A DNA stretch of 64,000 nucleotides from Ferruginibacter sp. (GTDB lineage Bacteria > Bacteroidota > Bacteroidia > Chitinophagales > Chitinophagaceae): NCBI RefSeq assembly GCF_028288465.1, contig NZ_JAQBNR010000015.1, positions 248,001 through 312,000 on the forward strand, written 5' to 3'. The translations under genes and the position numbers were made by a program. How positions within the stretch are numbered: position 1 is the first letter of the stretch; every line of letters starts with the position of its first letter. The notes below the pieces were generated by a model. That model made no database searches. It was given only the letters and a program-made list of their open reading frames with translations, and was not told where the DNA came from. This document shows positions 47,399-56,000 of this stretch, piece after piece.

Positions 47399-48418
47399 AT
47401 GAAAGTATTTTCAAACAATAAAATATACAATGAATTTCCATTCGACAGAGAAGCTGATTTTGAAAAAGAGGTAGTAAATAATTCTAAATTATTCTTTGGC
47501 CCGAAATCAATCTATATCGACGCAAAAAAGAAAATAGAAACTAAAAGTTTGGGAAATTCTATTCCTGATGGTTTCTTATTTGATATGAGTGATATCACAA
47601 GTCCGGAATTTTATATTGTTGAAGTTGAACTGGTCAGGCATGATTTTTACAATCATATATTTCCCCAGATAACGAAATTTTTTAGCTTTTATAGAAATCA
47701 CAAAAGCCAAATTGATCTGGCAGAAAAGATTTATACTGTGATCAACAATGACCCCTCTTTAAAAGCGGCTTTTAAAACATTTCTTGGCGAACAGGAAATT
47801 TATAAATTTTTAAAAGACACCATTCAACACAGCCAAAATATTTTATTAATTATTGATGGCGACAAAAAAGAACTGCCAGAGATAATGGATACTTATGGCG
47901 ATACCTGGGGCAAGATGGTTAAATTACTATTGGTCAAAAAATTTGCAAACGGAGGCGATATCATCTACACAATGCATCCTGAGTTTGAAAATATTGAATA
48001 TGCTGAAATTGTAGATGCTCCTTTAAAAGATACAGTAGACAGTGTGGACTATACAGAGCAAATGCATTTGGACGGCGTGTCTGATGAAATCCGTGATATA
48101 TATCAACAAATAAAAAAAGCAGTTTTTGAAAAGTTTCCGTCTCTTATTATAAACCCAACAAAACACTACATATCAGTAAAGAAAGACAGGAATATTTTTT
48201 TTATGAAATTCTCTACAAAGAAAATGATAGTAGTGTTGCCGCAAAGTGAAACAGATACTGCAAAAGATATTTTATTTCATCCCATTAAAATTTTGCCGCC
48301 AAATGTCCAACGTTTTTGGTTTGGCAATGGCGCAGGTTCGTCAATCATAATTGATAATGCTGCGCACTTGGATGAAGTGCTCAAAGTGCTTTTTAAAAGC
48401 ATTGAAAAATTTTCTTAA
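47399..48418 (+). CDS. Putative PD-(D/E)XK-like protein with DUF5655-like C-terminus
   Basis: In the N-terminal part of this 339-aa protein, SIPDGFLFD followed by FYIVEVELVRHD looks like the PD...E-x-E core of a restriction-endonuclease-like fold, though the final Lys is replaced by Glu. The C-terminal 100 residues (KKAVFEKFPSLIINPTKHYI, FFMKFSTKKMIVVLP) resemble DUF5655, a domain found beside nucleases. It is not tightly linked to neighbours. A nuclease role in the defence island is inferred; the non-canonical active-site triad is a weak point. Confidence 0.65.
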   Translation: MKVFSNNKIYNEFPFDREADFEKEVVNNSKLFFGPKSIYIDAKKKIETKSLGNSIPDGFLFDMSDITSPEFYIVEVELVRHDFYNHIFPQITKFFSFYRNHKSQIDLAEKIYTVINNDPSLKAAFKTFLGEQEIYKFLKDTIQHSQNILLIIDGDKKELPEIMDTYGDTWGKMVKLLLVKKFANGGDIIYTMHPEFENIEYAEIVDAPLKDTVDSVDYTEQMHLDGVSDEIRDIYQQIKKAVFEKFPSLIINPTKHYISVKKDRNIFFMKFSTKKMIVVLPQSETDTAKDILFHPIKILPPNVQRFWFGNGAGSSIIIDNAAHLDEVLKVLFKSIEKFS

Positions 48419-48486
48419 TGATGTGCGGAACCTTGATTGTTTGCTCATCGGACGCGGTAATACATTTGCTGACAAAATGATAAAAG

Positions 48487-48607
48487 GCGCTGGAATGAAT
48501 AGAAGGATTGCAATGTCAGCAGATTACTAATTTCAGGTAATGTAGGTTTGCTGCATTAAGATCTTGTAACAAGAGGGCAAAGGAAAAGGACACCTGCACC
48601 AGGTGGT
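48487..48607 (+). repeat. Interspersed repeat family C, copy 1
   Basis: Shares CTGGAATGAA, GTAATGTA and GGAAAAGGACACCTGC-type blocks with 56177-56310 and 61985-62108. It follows the DUF5655-like gene by 70 bp. Apart from this, 48419-48776 holds no gene. Confidence 0.65.
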
Positions 48608-48776
48608 GAATTTAATACTTGGTTAAAGCTGCAGGTTGAACGGGAAACCAGTCAGACCTGGCTAACGTTATACTTTGGACAGAGACAAATGTTTGCATTT
48701 ATATTTTCAGTTTTTAACTTTTTTTATTAAAGTGTGTTCATTGATTGATTTAATCGATTTTAAGTATCTTCCTTCT

Positions 48777-49913
48777 ATGTTTGAATCAATTATAATGCGA
48801 CCAAATAGCGATAGAAATTATCCTTTAGACTATGGCCAACTAATTGAAAATTTATTTTTTTATAAAAATACTAGTGTTCACATTGGAAGGGCTGAAATAA
48901 AATCTTTATTTGATTTAACCGATTTAGATGTAATTATAGAGCTATTAAAGCATCATTCTTTAAATGTTTATTATAATAATTCACATACTGGAATTATTAA
49001 CAAAGATGAAATACGGTCAGTGGACTCCTTTGGGTTATCTAACTTTGATTTGGAAAAGGAGTTATACCAAGAGAGCTTTGATCATGGTAAAGATGCTCTT
49101 AAAAGTAAAAAATTCGCAAAAAAATTATCCAGCTTAATTAAAGTTCACGAGTTGCCTCAGCCATTTAATTTGGTAATGAATGAGCAATTAAAGGATGACG
49201 TTTTTCGAAATAGAGTCGTTGCTGAAATGTTTAAAAATTTTTATCCAGATATTCAAGTCCAACAAAGTTCCCAATATTACAATATTGAATTCTTAAATGA
49301 TATCGAGTTTAAAATTCATACTAACATTGATTTTAAGCAGTATGATAAAATCAGTATAGACGGCCCCGTGCTGGCAATCATCAATGGATGCGAAGACTTA
49401 CATGTAATGTCTGAAAATAAATCTGAAATTTCTTTGCCTGAATTTAATTCGAGAATAATACGATTAAAGATTAACAGTGCACTTGAAAAACGTAATAACT
49501 CGCAGGTTGAAATAGATGGATTTAATGAAAAAATATTTAAAAATTCATGGGCTTTACGTGAGGCGATAAATTCACGAACCCTTTTGATTAAAGGCGCTTT
49601 AAGGGCTTTAGAAAAAGCTGAAAAGTATAAGGATTGGCTGCAGGATCTGCCTGACAATAGTGATTTGATGTATGAGTATTTAAATGCTGCACAAGAGAAA
49701 AGTGTGTTAGAAGGATTGCCTGGTAAAACCATTCGTTTTTTCATTTTCAATACAATAGGTGTAGGACTAGGGGTTGTAAATCCAATAATTGGAATTCCTG
49801 CGGGGATTGCAGTGGCAGCCTTTGACACTTTTATTTTAGATCACCTAATAAAAAGTTGGACACCAAACCAGTTTATTGAAAAACACTATAAACCTTTAAT
49901 AACAAATGATTGA
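48777..49913 (+). CDS. Unknown protein with C-terminal hydrophobic hairpin
   Basis: I place the start at ATG 48777, since the 34 codons upstream have an unusual composition (378 aa from here). The protein is mostly helical and polar. Near its end it has a hydrophobic pair (TIRFFIFNTIGVGLGVV and IIGIPAGIAVAAFDTFIL) that could insert in a membrane. Codon use is AT-rich, unlike the genes before 40 kb, which fits horizontal transfer. It has no recognised family. Being between defence-type genes it may be an effector, but that is inference. Confidence 0.65.
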   Translation: MFESIIMRPNSDRNYPLDYGQLIENLFFYKNTSVHIGRAEIKSLFDLTDLDVIIELLKHHSLNVYYNNSHTGIINKDEIRSVDSFGLSNFDLEKELYQESFDHGKDALKSKKFAKKLSSLIKVHELPQPFNLVMNEQLKDDVFRNRVVAEMFKNFYPDIQVQQSSQYYNIEFLNDIEFKIHTNIDFKQYDKISIDGPVLAIINGCEDLHVMSENKSEISLPEFNSRIIRLKINSALEKRNNSQVEIDGFNEKIFKNSWALREAINSRTLLIKGALRALEKAEKYKDWLQDLPDNSDLMYEYLNAAQEKSVLEGLPGKTIRFFIFNTIGVGLGVVNPIIGIPAGIAVAAFDTFILDHLIKSWTPNQFIEKHYKPLITND

Positions 49914-50027
49914 TCGCTTTTGCCCACCAGCGCCACATTTTGAGGCGGTAGTCAAGAGAAACAAACTAATTGATGCAGTGAAACAGTAACGATGTTTGCC
50001 GCGTTAAGAAAGAAGTTCCGGTGGCGA

Positions 50028-51212
50028 TTATTTGATATTTTCTTGGAAGTCAATATCAAGAAATTTAATTGATTGGATTCTGTCAATTCTAAAAAATCTT
50101 TCCTCGCAGTTGCTTAAAATGCATTTTGCTTTTAAATAGTCAATAGATATAGGTCTTCCATTTTCTGTTTTTGAGTTGGCAAAAAATGAAACTTCATATA
50201 TTGTTCTAATTGAAAAGTTATCGCTCACGTCTTTGTATTTTATTCTCCAATAAATTTTTTTAGAAAATATTTCGAGCTCTTTTTTGCCTATTCCAATAAT
50301 GTTTAATTTATCTTTCTCAAGAGTAAAATTTGGCAAATGGTCGAACTTATTATCCAAAAATTGAAATTGATTTTCTTTACCCTCAATTAAAACTTCAACT
50401 GTTCTATTTTCTAAATAATCAATTCCATCTAAAAAATAACATCCGGCTTTATAGACTATATGCCTCGGCTTAATAAACGTTTCTTTAAATCGGGGTGATT
50501 GTGAAGCAGTCATTAAAAAAGTTTTGTCAGCAATCGCTTTATTTAATGTAACCAATAGCGTTGAACTTATTTCATAACTTTTTTGAAGCACTTCGATTGG
50601 AAGCACTACATCAGAAAATTTGTCAGCGGGGAAATTGAAAAATTTACATTTCACCAACTGTGAAGAAATTATTCTTCTAACCTCACCAGTTTTGATATCG
50701 ATTAACGGCTCTTTACTTTCACTTTTCAAAAAACCTATTATTTGCAAGACAGGGCTAGTGAACGGAAGAATTCCTGTTATAGTTCGATTTAATTTTTGAG
50801 AACTTGTGTCTGCATTTAACGACATTTTTTTCTTGCTCAATTCAATTGAGACAGTTTTAAAAGTTACTAAAGCTCCATATTCCAAATCTTTAGAACCCAA
50901 TGAGATGGTATCCGTTTCTATCAATTTTATTAGCCTTGATGAAATCCACGATTCTTCGAAGTGTCCCGATTTTGAGGAATACCATATACACTTGTATTGG
51001 AAAGTACCTTTTTTGATTATTTCTGTGCCAGTACTTTCATCATATGCAGATTTACTTTCGGTTAAAATTTCCGCTACTACCATCAATGGAGATAAAATTG
51101 CTTGGTCACCACTAATGAAGGTTGTATCCTTATCAGATCGTTGAAAAAAAGGATGACTGTTCAGGGCAACAATTGAACCGATTTTGGGTAGAGATAATTT
51201 AGGGGTGGGCAT
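50028..51212 (-). CDS. Protein with WYL-like C-terminal segment, unknown
   Basis: The 394-aa protein is beta-rich. Its last 40 residues (IDYLKAKCILSNCEERFFRI, then DRIQSIKFLDIDF) resemble the end of a WYL domain, the ligand-binding module used by many defence regulators. No clear helix-turn-helix was seen at the N-terminus (KIGSIVALNSHPFF). It is transcribed divergently from the reverse transcriptase, sharing a 385-bp region with paired -7 elements, so it could regulate that gene. Low-GC composition matches its neighbours. The WYL reading is tentative. Confidence 0.6.
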   Translation of the reverse strand: MPTPKLSLPKIGSIVALNSHPFFQRSDKDTTFISGDQAILSPLMVVAEILTESKSAYDESTGTEIIKKGTFQYKCIWYSSKSGHFEESWISSRLIKLIETDTISLGSKDLEYGALVTFKTVSIELSKKKMSLNADTSSQKLNRTITGILPFTSPVLQIIGFLKSESKEPLIDIKTGEVRRIISSQLVKCKFFNFPADKFSDVVLPIEVLQKSYEISSTLLVTLNKAIADKTFLMTASQSPRFKETFIKPRHIVYKAGCYFLDGIDYLENRTVEVLIEGKENQFQFLDNKFDHLPNFTLEKDKLNIIGIGKKELEIFSKKIYWRIKYKDVSDNFSIRTIYEVSFFANSKTENGRPISIDYLKAKCILSNCEERFFRIDRIQSIKFLDIDFQENIK

Positions 51213-51222
51213 AATTTTACTT

Positions 51223-51257
51223 CAAATATAATTATTCTTTTATTAAAACTATATTTG
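51223..51257. promoter_or_regulatory. Symmetric divergent -7 elements
   Basis: CAAATATA (51223-51230) and TATATTTG (51250-51257) are exact inverted copies. Each reads TAnnTTTG on the strand pointing away from the other: minus toward the WYL-like gene (11 bp to its start) and plus toward the reverse transcriptase leader. The symmetric box could also be an operator. No TTTG -33 box was found. Confidence 0.4.
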
Positions 51258-51597
51258 TATTAACCCTACAGGGAATTGAAGATTGTAGACATTTGGTTAG
51301 AACTATAAAATTTCCTTTTGGAAATTTACTTTGCGATTAGTTTACTAAGTCAAAAAGGAAAGGTATTGATAATCGGCTCCACATTACTTCTAAGAAGGTC
51401 TAAATCGTGGTACACGTGTCGTACTGTAAATATACATGAAATCAGGGATATTATTATGTTCATCATAATTTTCGCTTTGAAAGTGTTTATTTTATTCAAA
51501 ATTTTGTGACTCAAGAATTTGGGTACTAGTTCGCCTCTTATAAGAGTGTATGTCTACAAATTAAATCTACTACACATACCCCCTGTGGGGTCATTTT
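51258..51597 (+). ncRNA. Candidate template RNA leader of the reverse transcriptase
   Basis: About 340 nt with no convincing gene (the 63-codon frame at 51318 has no family look). It contains stem-loops AAATTTCC/GGAAATTT with a TTTT loop (51308-51327), the palindrome CTCTTATAAGAG (51535-51546) and ACCCC/GGGGT with a CTGT loop (51578-51591) just before the ATG. Also present are CTACA/TGTAG at 51266-51288 and CTTC/GAAG near 51387. DRT2 and DRT9 reverse transcriptases carry a template RNA upstream of the RT gene, so this is a candidate, not a proven RNA. Confidence 0.4.
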
Positions 51598-53181
51598 ATG
51601 AATGATCTTAATCAGCCTTCATGGCTTAAATCAAAAGGGTATTTACATGTAACTGCTCAAATTGATGTAAATAAAAGAGCAAAAGAGTTAGTATCAAAAA
51701 TTACAAATCCTGACTTTGTCAGCAAGTATGCCTTTTTCCCATTAATTCATACAAATATTAGTGAAAGAAAATTTAAAAAAATTGGAATAGACTCGACCTT
51801 ACGTGCTCATTCTTATAAAAATGAAAATGGCGAATTCAAAAAAAATAAAAAAGTCAGACCACTACATTATGCAACACATTTGGATGCGTTAATTTTTGGA
51901 TACTATGCAGAAGTCCTGCAAAAAAAATACGAAGAATTAATTTCTCGATGTGAAGGGCTAGGTAATTGTATTATTGCATACAGGAAAATTTTTAACGAAT
52001 TAGATGGAAAGAATAAAGGAACCATCCACTTTGCGAAGGAAATTTTTGACGAAATAAAAAAGCAAAGTAATTGTGGGGACGAGGAATGTGTGGTTTTAAC
52101 CTTTGATATAAAGAGTTTTTTTTCATCTCTTGATCATGAACTTTTAAAAAAAGCGTGGGCGAAATTAATAGATGTTTCTTTACTGCCCGATGATCACTAT
52201 AATGTTTTTAAGGCTGCAACTCAATTTTCTTATATATTTTTAGATGACCTTAGAATTAAGAGCAAAAACGAATCAAAAAAGAATGGATTTGATGAAAGAG
52301 ACTTAGCCAGAATTAGAAACAAGTATGGTGTACAAGCATTATTTGCTAACCCAAAAGAATTCAGAGATCAAGTAAAGAACGGAAGTTTAAAGCTCTATAA
52401 ATATCCATTTCGTGACATCAAAAGCAAAATTCCGATCGGTATACCACAAGGCCTGCCTATTAGTGCTATTCTGGCAAATCTATATTTATTAAGTTTTGAC
52501 CTGCATATTTTTAACACTGTAGTTAATAAACTGGGTGGCTATTATAGAAGATATTCTGATGATATTGTTATTGTTTGTTCTAAATCCAATTCAACGTTGA
52601 TAGAAGGTATCATTCATTCGAAAATAAAAGAAAACCGAGTTGAAATTAGTGTTAACAAAACAGAAAGATTTATTTTAAAAAACATTGCTTTTGGAAAAAA
52701 TACTCCACGGCTTACATGTTTGAAAATGCTTGAAAATGGCAAAGAAGTATGTATCCCATTTAATTATCTTGGTTTTGAATTTGACGGTCAAAAATCGTTA
52801 ATTAAGTCTACAAATATTGCAAAGTTTTATAGGAGAATGATTTCATCCGTGAAAAGTAAAGCAAAAAAGGCTAAACTAATTGCAGAAAAAAATCCTGGGT
52901 CTAAACCGGTAATATTTCGCAGACAGTTATATAAACTTTATACTACGCGACCGCTTAACAATGTGAAAGTGCGTAATAGGTGGAAGAAGATTGTCAAAAT
53001 GGATAATGGAAATTTTAGACTGGTAACAATTAAGAAACAGAAAATTTTGCGCAGCAATTACCTGAGCTATGTTCAAAGAGCTTGTGAAATTATGGAAGAG
53101 CCCCATATTGCAAAGCAAATAAGAAAGCATAAGAAAGTTTTTAATGATTCAATAAATCGGCACCTGAAAAATAAAGATTAA
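51598..53181 (+). CDS. Defence-type reverse transcriptase (UG/DRT-like)
   Basis: A 527-aa reverse transcriptase. Motif A is LTFDIKSFFSSLDH (D170), motif B is IPIGIPQGLPISAILANLYL (281-289 core), motif C is YRRYSDDIVIV (YSDD, 319-322) and a later block is YLGFEFDG. The N-terminus (WLKSKGYLH, FFPLIHT, RPLHYATHLDALIF, IAYRK) resembles the UG/DRT antiviral group, especially DRT2-type. There is no maturase, HNH, retron VTG block or DGR accessory gene. The C-terminal 130 residues are basic and helical. It likely works with the RNA leader upstream. The exact class needs a profile search. Confidence 0.85.
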   Translation: MNDLNQPSWLKSKGYLHVTAQIDVNKRAKELVSKITNPDFVSKYAFFPLIHTNISERKFKKIGIDSTLRAHSYKNENGEFKKNKKVRPLHYATHLDALIFGYYAEVLQKKYEELISRCEGLGNCIIAYRKIFNELDGKNKGTIHFAKEIFDEIKKQSNCGDEECVVLTFDIKSFFSSLDHELLKKAWAKLIDVSLLPDDHYNVFKAATQFSYIFLDDLRIKSKNESKKNGFDERDLARIRNKYGVQALFANPKEFRDQVKNGSLKLYKYPFRDIKSKIPIGIPQGLPISAILANLYLLSFDLHIFNTVVNKLGGYYRRYSDDIVIVCSKSNSTLIEGIIHSKIKENRVEISVNKTERFILKNIAFGKNTPRLTCLKMLENGKEVCIPFNYLGFEFDGQKSLIKSTNIAKFYRRMISSVKSKAKKAKLIAEKNPGSKPVIFRRQLYKLYTTRPLNNVKVRNRWKKIVKMDNGNFRLVTIKKQKILRSNYLSYVQRACEIMEEPHIAKQIRKHKKVFNDSINRHLKNKD

Positions 53182-53220
53182 GGTTGTTTTACCATGGTTG
53201 GTAACCCATTCTCTAATTCT

Positions 53221-53290
53221 CTGCTTCCGTGGTTGGTGTAAACGCTTCGATCTCCAAGCTCGGTGTTCCCACTGACCTGTAGCAATAAAG
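53221..53290 (+). repeat. Interspersed repeat family A, copy 1 (short)
   Basis: CTGCTTCCGTGGTTGGTGTA followed by ACGCTTCGATCTCC and CACTGACCTGTAGCAA. It starts 40 bp after the RT gene stop and lacks the 3' part of the family. No gene in 53182-53413. Confidence 0.7.
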
Positions 53291-53413
53291 GCACGCCCAT
53301 TCGCTGCAGCTATACTTTGAGGATTTTCATAAACAGTTGTTTTTTTTCATAAACTTCGCATATCCGTAAAACGTTAGCCGTACCTATTTAATCACTTAAA
53401 CAATCTAAACTTT

Positions 53414-54490
53414 ATGAACAAGTATTATTTATTACTTTTTATTTTTTTCATCTGTTGCTTTTGTGCCTGTAACAAAGACAAGCCTAATTCAGGGCTGTTT
53501 GATGCAACCGCATTTGTAGGTAGCAATGATGGTAAACTATATGCCGTTGATCTGCAAGCCGGCAGCAAGAAGTGGGAGTTTGCTACCGGCATGGGTATAT
53601 TTTCAAGTCCGCAAGTATACAACAGTAAGGTTTATTGTGGAAGCGGCGATTCCAGGCTTTATGCTCTTGATGTCGTCACCGGCGCAAAGCAATGGGAATT
53701 TAAAACGGGCAACGGAATTTCTTCCAACTTTACAATTGCAGATGGAGTGGTGTATGTAGGAAGTTATGACTTTAAAGTTTATGCGCTCGATGCGCAGACA
53801 GGAGTAAAAAAATGGGAATTTGCCACTGGCAGCTATATCCAATCCACCCCGGCAATCTCAGGGGGTGTTTTATATATTGGAGGCACCGACCAAAAGTTGT
53901 ATGCTATAGATATATCTACGGGATTGCAAAAGTGGGCATTGACTGTAGGAGGCTCTGTTACTTCTTCTCCGGCGGTTGCGAATGGCCTTGTGTTTATAGG
54001 ATGTGCTGACCAAAAACTATATGCAGTGGATGCTGCTACTGGTGAAAAAAAATGGGAATACCTCACTGGAGGCAGAATTGATTCAGACCCAAAAGTTCAA
54101 AACGGAGTAGTTTATATTGGAAGCCGTGATAAAAAATTATATGCGCTCAATGCTTTGGACGGCAGCAAAAAGTGGGAGCTATTAACCGGGGGTGAATTTT
54201 TTGCAGCTCCTGCTATTAAAGACAACGTGTTGTACGCCGGCTGCAGCGACAAAAAACTCTACGCCATTGACCTGGCCTCTGGTTCAACGAAATGGACTTA
54301 CACAGGAAATGATATAATAGGAGGTCCCTTAGTTACGAATAATTTCCTTTATGCCGGCTGCTGGGATAACAGCCTGTATACATTTGATATATCGTCTGGA
54401 AAGGGCACTAAAAAATTTACCTCAGCCGGAGCCATCTACACTGCCCCTGCTATTTTAATGAGCGATGGAACTATCATTAACAGTAACTAA
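53414..54490 (+). CDS. PQQ-like beta-propeller lipoprotein
   Basis: The 358-aa lipoprotein (FFICCFCACNKD) has eight repeats of about 40 residues with the pattern V-Y-x-G-S-x-D-x-K-L-Y-A-x-D-x-x-T-G-x-K-K-W-E-F, the signature of PQQ-enzyme and BamB-like propellers. The Trp docking motifs are conserved across blades. No catalytic residues of quinoprotein dehydrogenases are seen, so it is probably a binding or scaffold protein on the cell envelope. It is isolated, with family A repeats before and after it. Repeat regularity suggests recent blade amplification. Confidence 0.9.
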   Translation: MNKYYLLLFIFFICCFCACNKDKPNSGLFDATAFVGSNDGKLYAVDLQAGSKKWEFATGMGIFSSPQVYNSKVYCGSGDSRLYALDVVTGAKQWEFKTGNGISSNFTIADGVVYVGSYDFKVYALDAQTGVKKWEFATGSYIQSTPAISGGVLYIGGTDQKLYAIDISTGLQKWALTVGGSVTSSPAVANGLVFIGCADQKLYAVDAATGEKKWEYLTGGRIDSDPKVQNGVVYIGSRDKKLYALNALDGSKKWELLTGGEFFAAPAIKDNVLYAGCSDKKLYAIDLASGSTKWTYTGNDIIGGPLVTNNFLYAGCWDNSLYTFDISSGKGTKKFTSAGAIYTAPAILMSDGTIINSN

Positions 54491-54524
54491 GGAGGGACAA
54501 TATGTGCCCAAGTCTGGTGCTGGG

Positions 54525-54740
54525 TCCGTGGTTGGTGTAAACTCTTCGACCTCCTGGGGTGCGCCCCACCGACGGGTAGCAAAATGAATTATCTTACAAA
54601 TAAAAAGTGAAAGCCAGCGACTTTAAATACAACGGTCATCGTAATTCGCACACCTGATAAAATGAAGTATATTTTTGGACTATAACCATCAATCAATGGC
54701 AGCATTAATTAAAGCCGGATGAAATAAAATGATTGTCATC
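54525..54740 (+). repeat. Interspersed repeat family A, copy 2 (full)
   Basis: Full-length copy: CCGTGGTTGGTGTAAACTCT, GGTGCGCCCCACCGACGGGT, AAGTGAAAGCCAGCGACTTT and AAAGCCGGATGAAATAAAAT blocks. It starts 35 bp past the PQQ gene. Terminal CCGTGGTTGGTG and CACCGACGG are imperfect inverted partners. No gene in 54491-54807. Confidence 0.8.
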
Positions 54741-54807
54741 ACCCCGTTGGCAGAAATCCTGCGACCGCCCTTACTGACATCAAATGACCACCTTTGAATA
54801 ATAAAGA

Positions 54808-55524
54808 ATGAATGATAACGACACCAAACGACTTTCGAGGCTCACTGCAATGCTAACCCAATTGCAAACAAAACGGGTCTTGACTTCAACAAAACTTGCT
54901 GAAAAATTTGGAGTAAGTGTGCGCACAATTTATCGGGACATAAAAGCATTGGAACAAGCTGGTGTGCCAATTGTAACGGAGGAAGGAAAAGGGTATATGT
55001 TGATGGAAGGTTACAGTGTTCCGCCAGTGATGTTTACCGAAAGCGAGGCAAATGCCTTAGTGACTGCTGAGCAACTGGTGTTGAAAAATAGAGATAGTTC
55101 TCTCAGTAAGGAATATACAGAAGCGGTAAATAAGATTAAAGCCGTGTTGTTATATACAACAAAAGAGAAAGCAGACTTACTTTCCAAAAGAATTGCAGTT
55201 AGTGCAGCCATGCCAGGCACAAGCATCAGTAATTCACTGACCTTTATCCAGAACGCCCTGACGGATTTCAAAGTTTTGAAAATTACTTATCAGTCTGAAC
55301 ACAAACAAGAAAAAACAGAACGAAAAATAGAACCATTTGCATTGTATTATAATCTTGAGGAAAGCTGGACACTGATTGCCTATTGCAGATTGAGGAAGGA
55401 TTACAGAATGTTTCGGTTAAGCAGAATTTCAAAACTGATAACGCTTGAAGAAAAGTTTACGCCGCACAAACTGACACTAAAAGAGTATTTAGACAGCAAA
55501 GAAAAAAATTTTCAGCACCCCTGA
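54808..55524 (+). CDS. YafY-family HTH/WYL transcriptional regulator
   Basis: The 238-aa regulator has an N-terminal HTH_11 domain (LTSTKLAEKFGVSVRTIYRD, then IKALEQAGVPIVTEEGKGY) and a WYL domain from about 140 to 220 (LKITYQSEHKQEKTERKIEP, LYYNLEESWTLIAYC, YRMFRLSRISKL). WYL proteins sense nucleotides or small ligands and often regulate a neighbouring gene. Here a VOC-family gene follows by 70 bp on the same strand, a pairing common in soil bacteria, so it probably controls that gene. Lys and Glu dominate the surface. Confidence 0.93.
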   Translation: MNDNDTKRLSRLTAMLTQLQTKRVLTSTKLAEKFGVSVRTIYRDIKALEQAGVPIVTEEGKGYMLMEGYSVPPVMFTESEANALVTAEQLVLKNRDSSLSKEYTEAVNKIKAVLLYTTKEKADLLSKRIAVSAAMPGTSISNSLTFIQNALTDFKVLKITYQSEHKQEKTERKIEPFALYYNLEESWTLIAYCRLRKDYRMFRLSRISKLITLEEKFTPHKLTLKEYLDSKEKNFQHP

Positions 55525-55548
55525 CATACCCTTGTCATAGCGCCATTT

Positions 55549-55556
55549 TACTTTTG
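55549..55556 (+). promoter_or_regulatory. TAnnTTTG -7 element upstream of the VOC gene
   Basis: TACTTTTG fits the Bacteroidota -7 consensus exactly and lies 38 bp before the VOC start codon. No -33 TTTG at the usual spacing was found, so support is partial. Confidence 0.4.
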
Positions 55557-55594
55557 TGAAATAAATAATTCTCAGGCAATTAAAACAAAAGAAA

Positions 55595-55999
55595 ATGCAA
55601 AACAGGAATGTGGTATCAGTAAGAATAATCACCGCTGACATACAACGTTTGGTTCAATTTTTTGAAAAAGCAACCTGTATACCAGCTAAGTGGTCGACAG
55701 ACGACTTTGCTGAAATAGTTACCAACTCCTTCACCCTGGCAATTGGAAGCACCCGGACACTGGCTTTTTTTGGAGAAGGAATAGCCCGGGCGGCCGCTAA
55801 CAAAAGCGTAATCATAGAATTTCTTGTGGAGAATGTGGATGATGATTACGAGCGGATTAAAGATTTAACTACTGACATTGTTCAGCAACCGGCAACAATG
55901 CCATGGGGTAACCGTTCATTACTATTTCGTGACCCGGATGGAAATTTAATTAATTTCTTTACTCCGGTGAGTGCCGAAGCGATTAAGAAATTCGCTTAG
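55595..55999 (+). CDS. VOC-family (glyoxalase/bleomycin resistance-like) protein
   Basis: The 134-aa single-domain protein has two beta-alpha-beta-beta-beta modules. The end block WGNRSLLFRDPDGNLINFFTP is typical of the vicinal-oxygen-chelate fold. Metal ligands are not clear in the first module, so it may be a non-metal binding member or depend on dimerisation. VOC proteins bind or modify small toxic molecules. It follows the WYL regulator by 70 bp and probably forms a detoxification unit with it. It ends directly at a family A repeat. Confidence 0.9.
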   Translation: MQNRNVVSVRIITADIQRLVQFFEKATCIPAKWSTDDFAEIVTNSFTLAIGSTRTLAFFGEGIARAAANKSVIIEFLVENVDDDYERIKDLTTDIVQQPATMPWGNRSLLFRDPDGNLINFFTPVSAEAIKKFA

Positions 56000-56000
56000 T

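Noticed and set aside
51318..51509. 63-codon frame upstream of the reverse transcriptase
   Set aside because: No family signature or composition support; the region is better explained as a structured leader.
51598..53181. Retron or group II intron reverse transcriptase
   Set aside because: No msr/msd-type inverted repeats flanking a VTG-type RT, no maturase or HNH domain, and no intron ends were seen.
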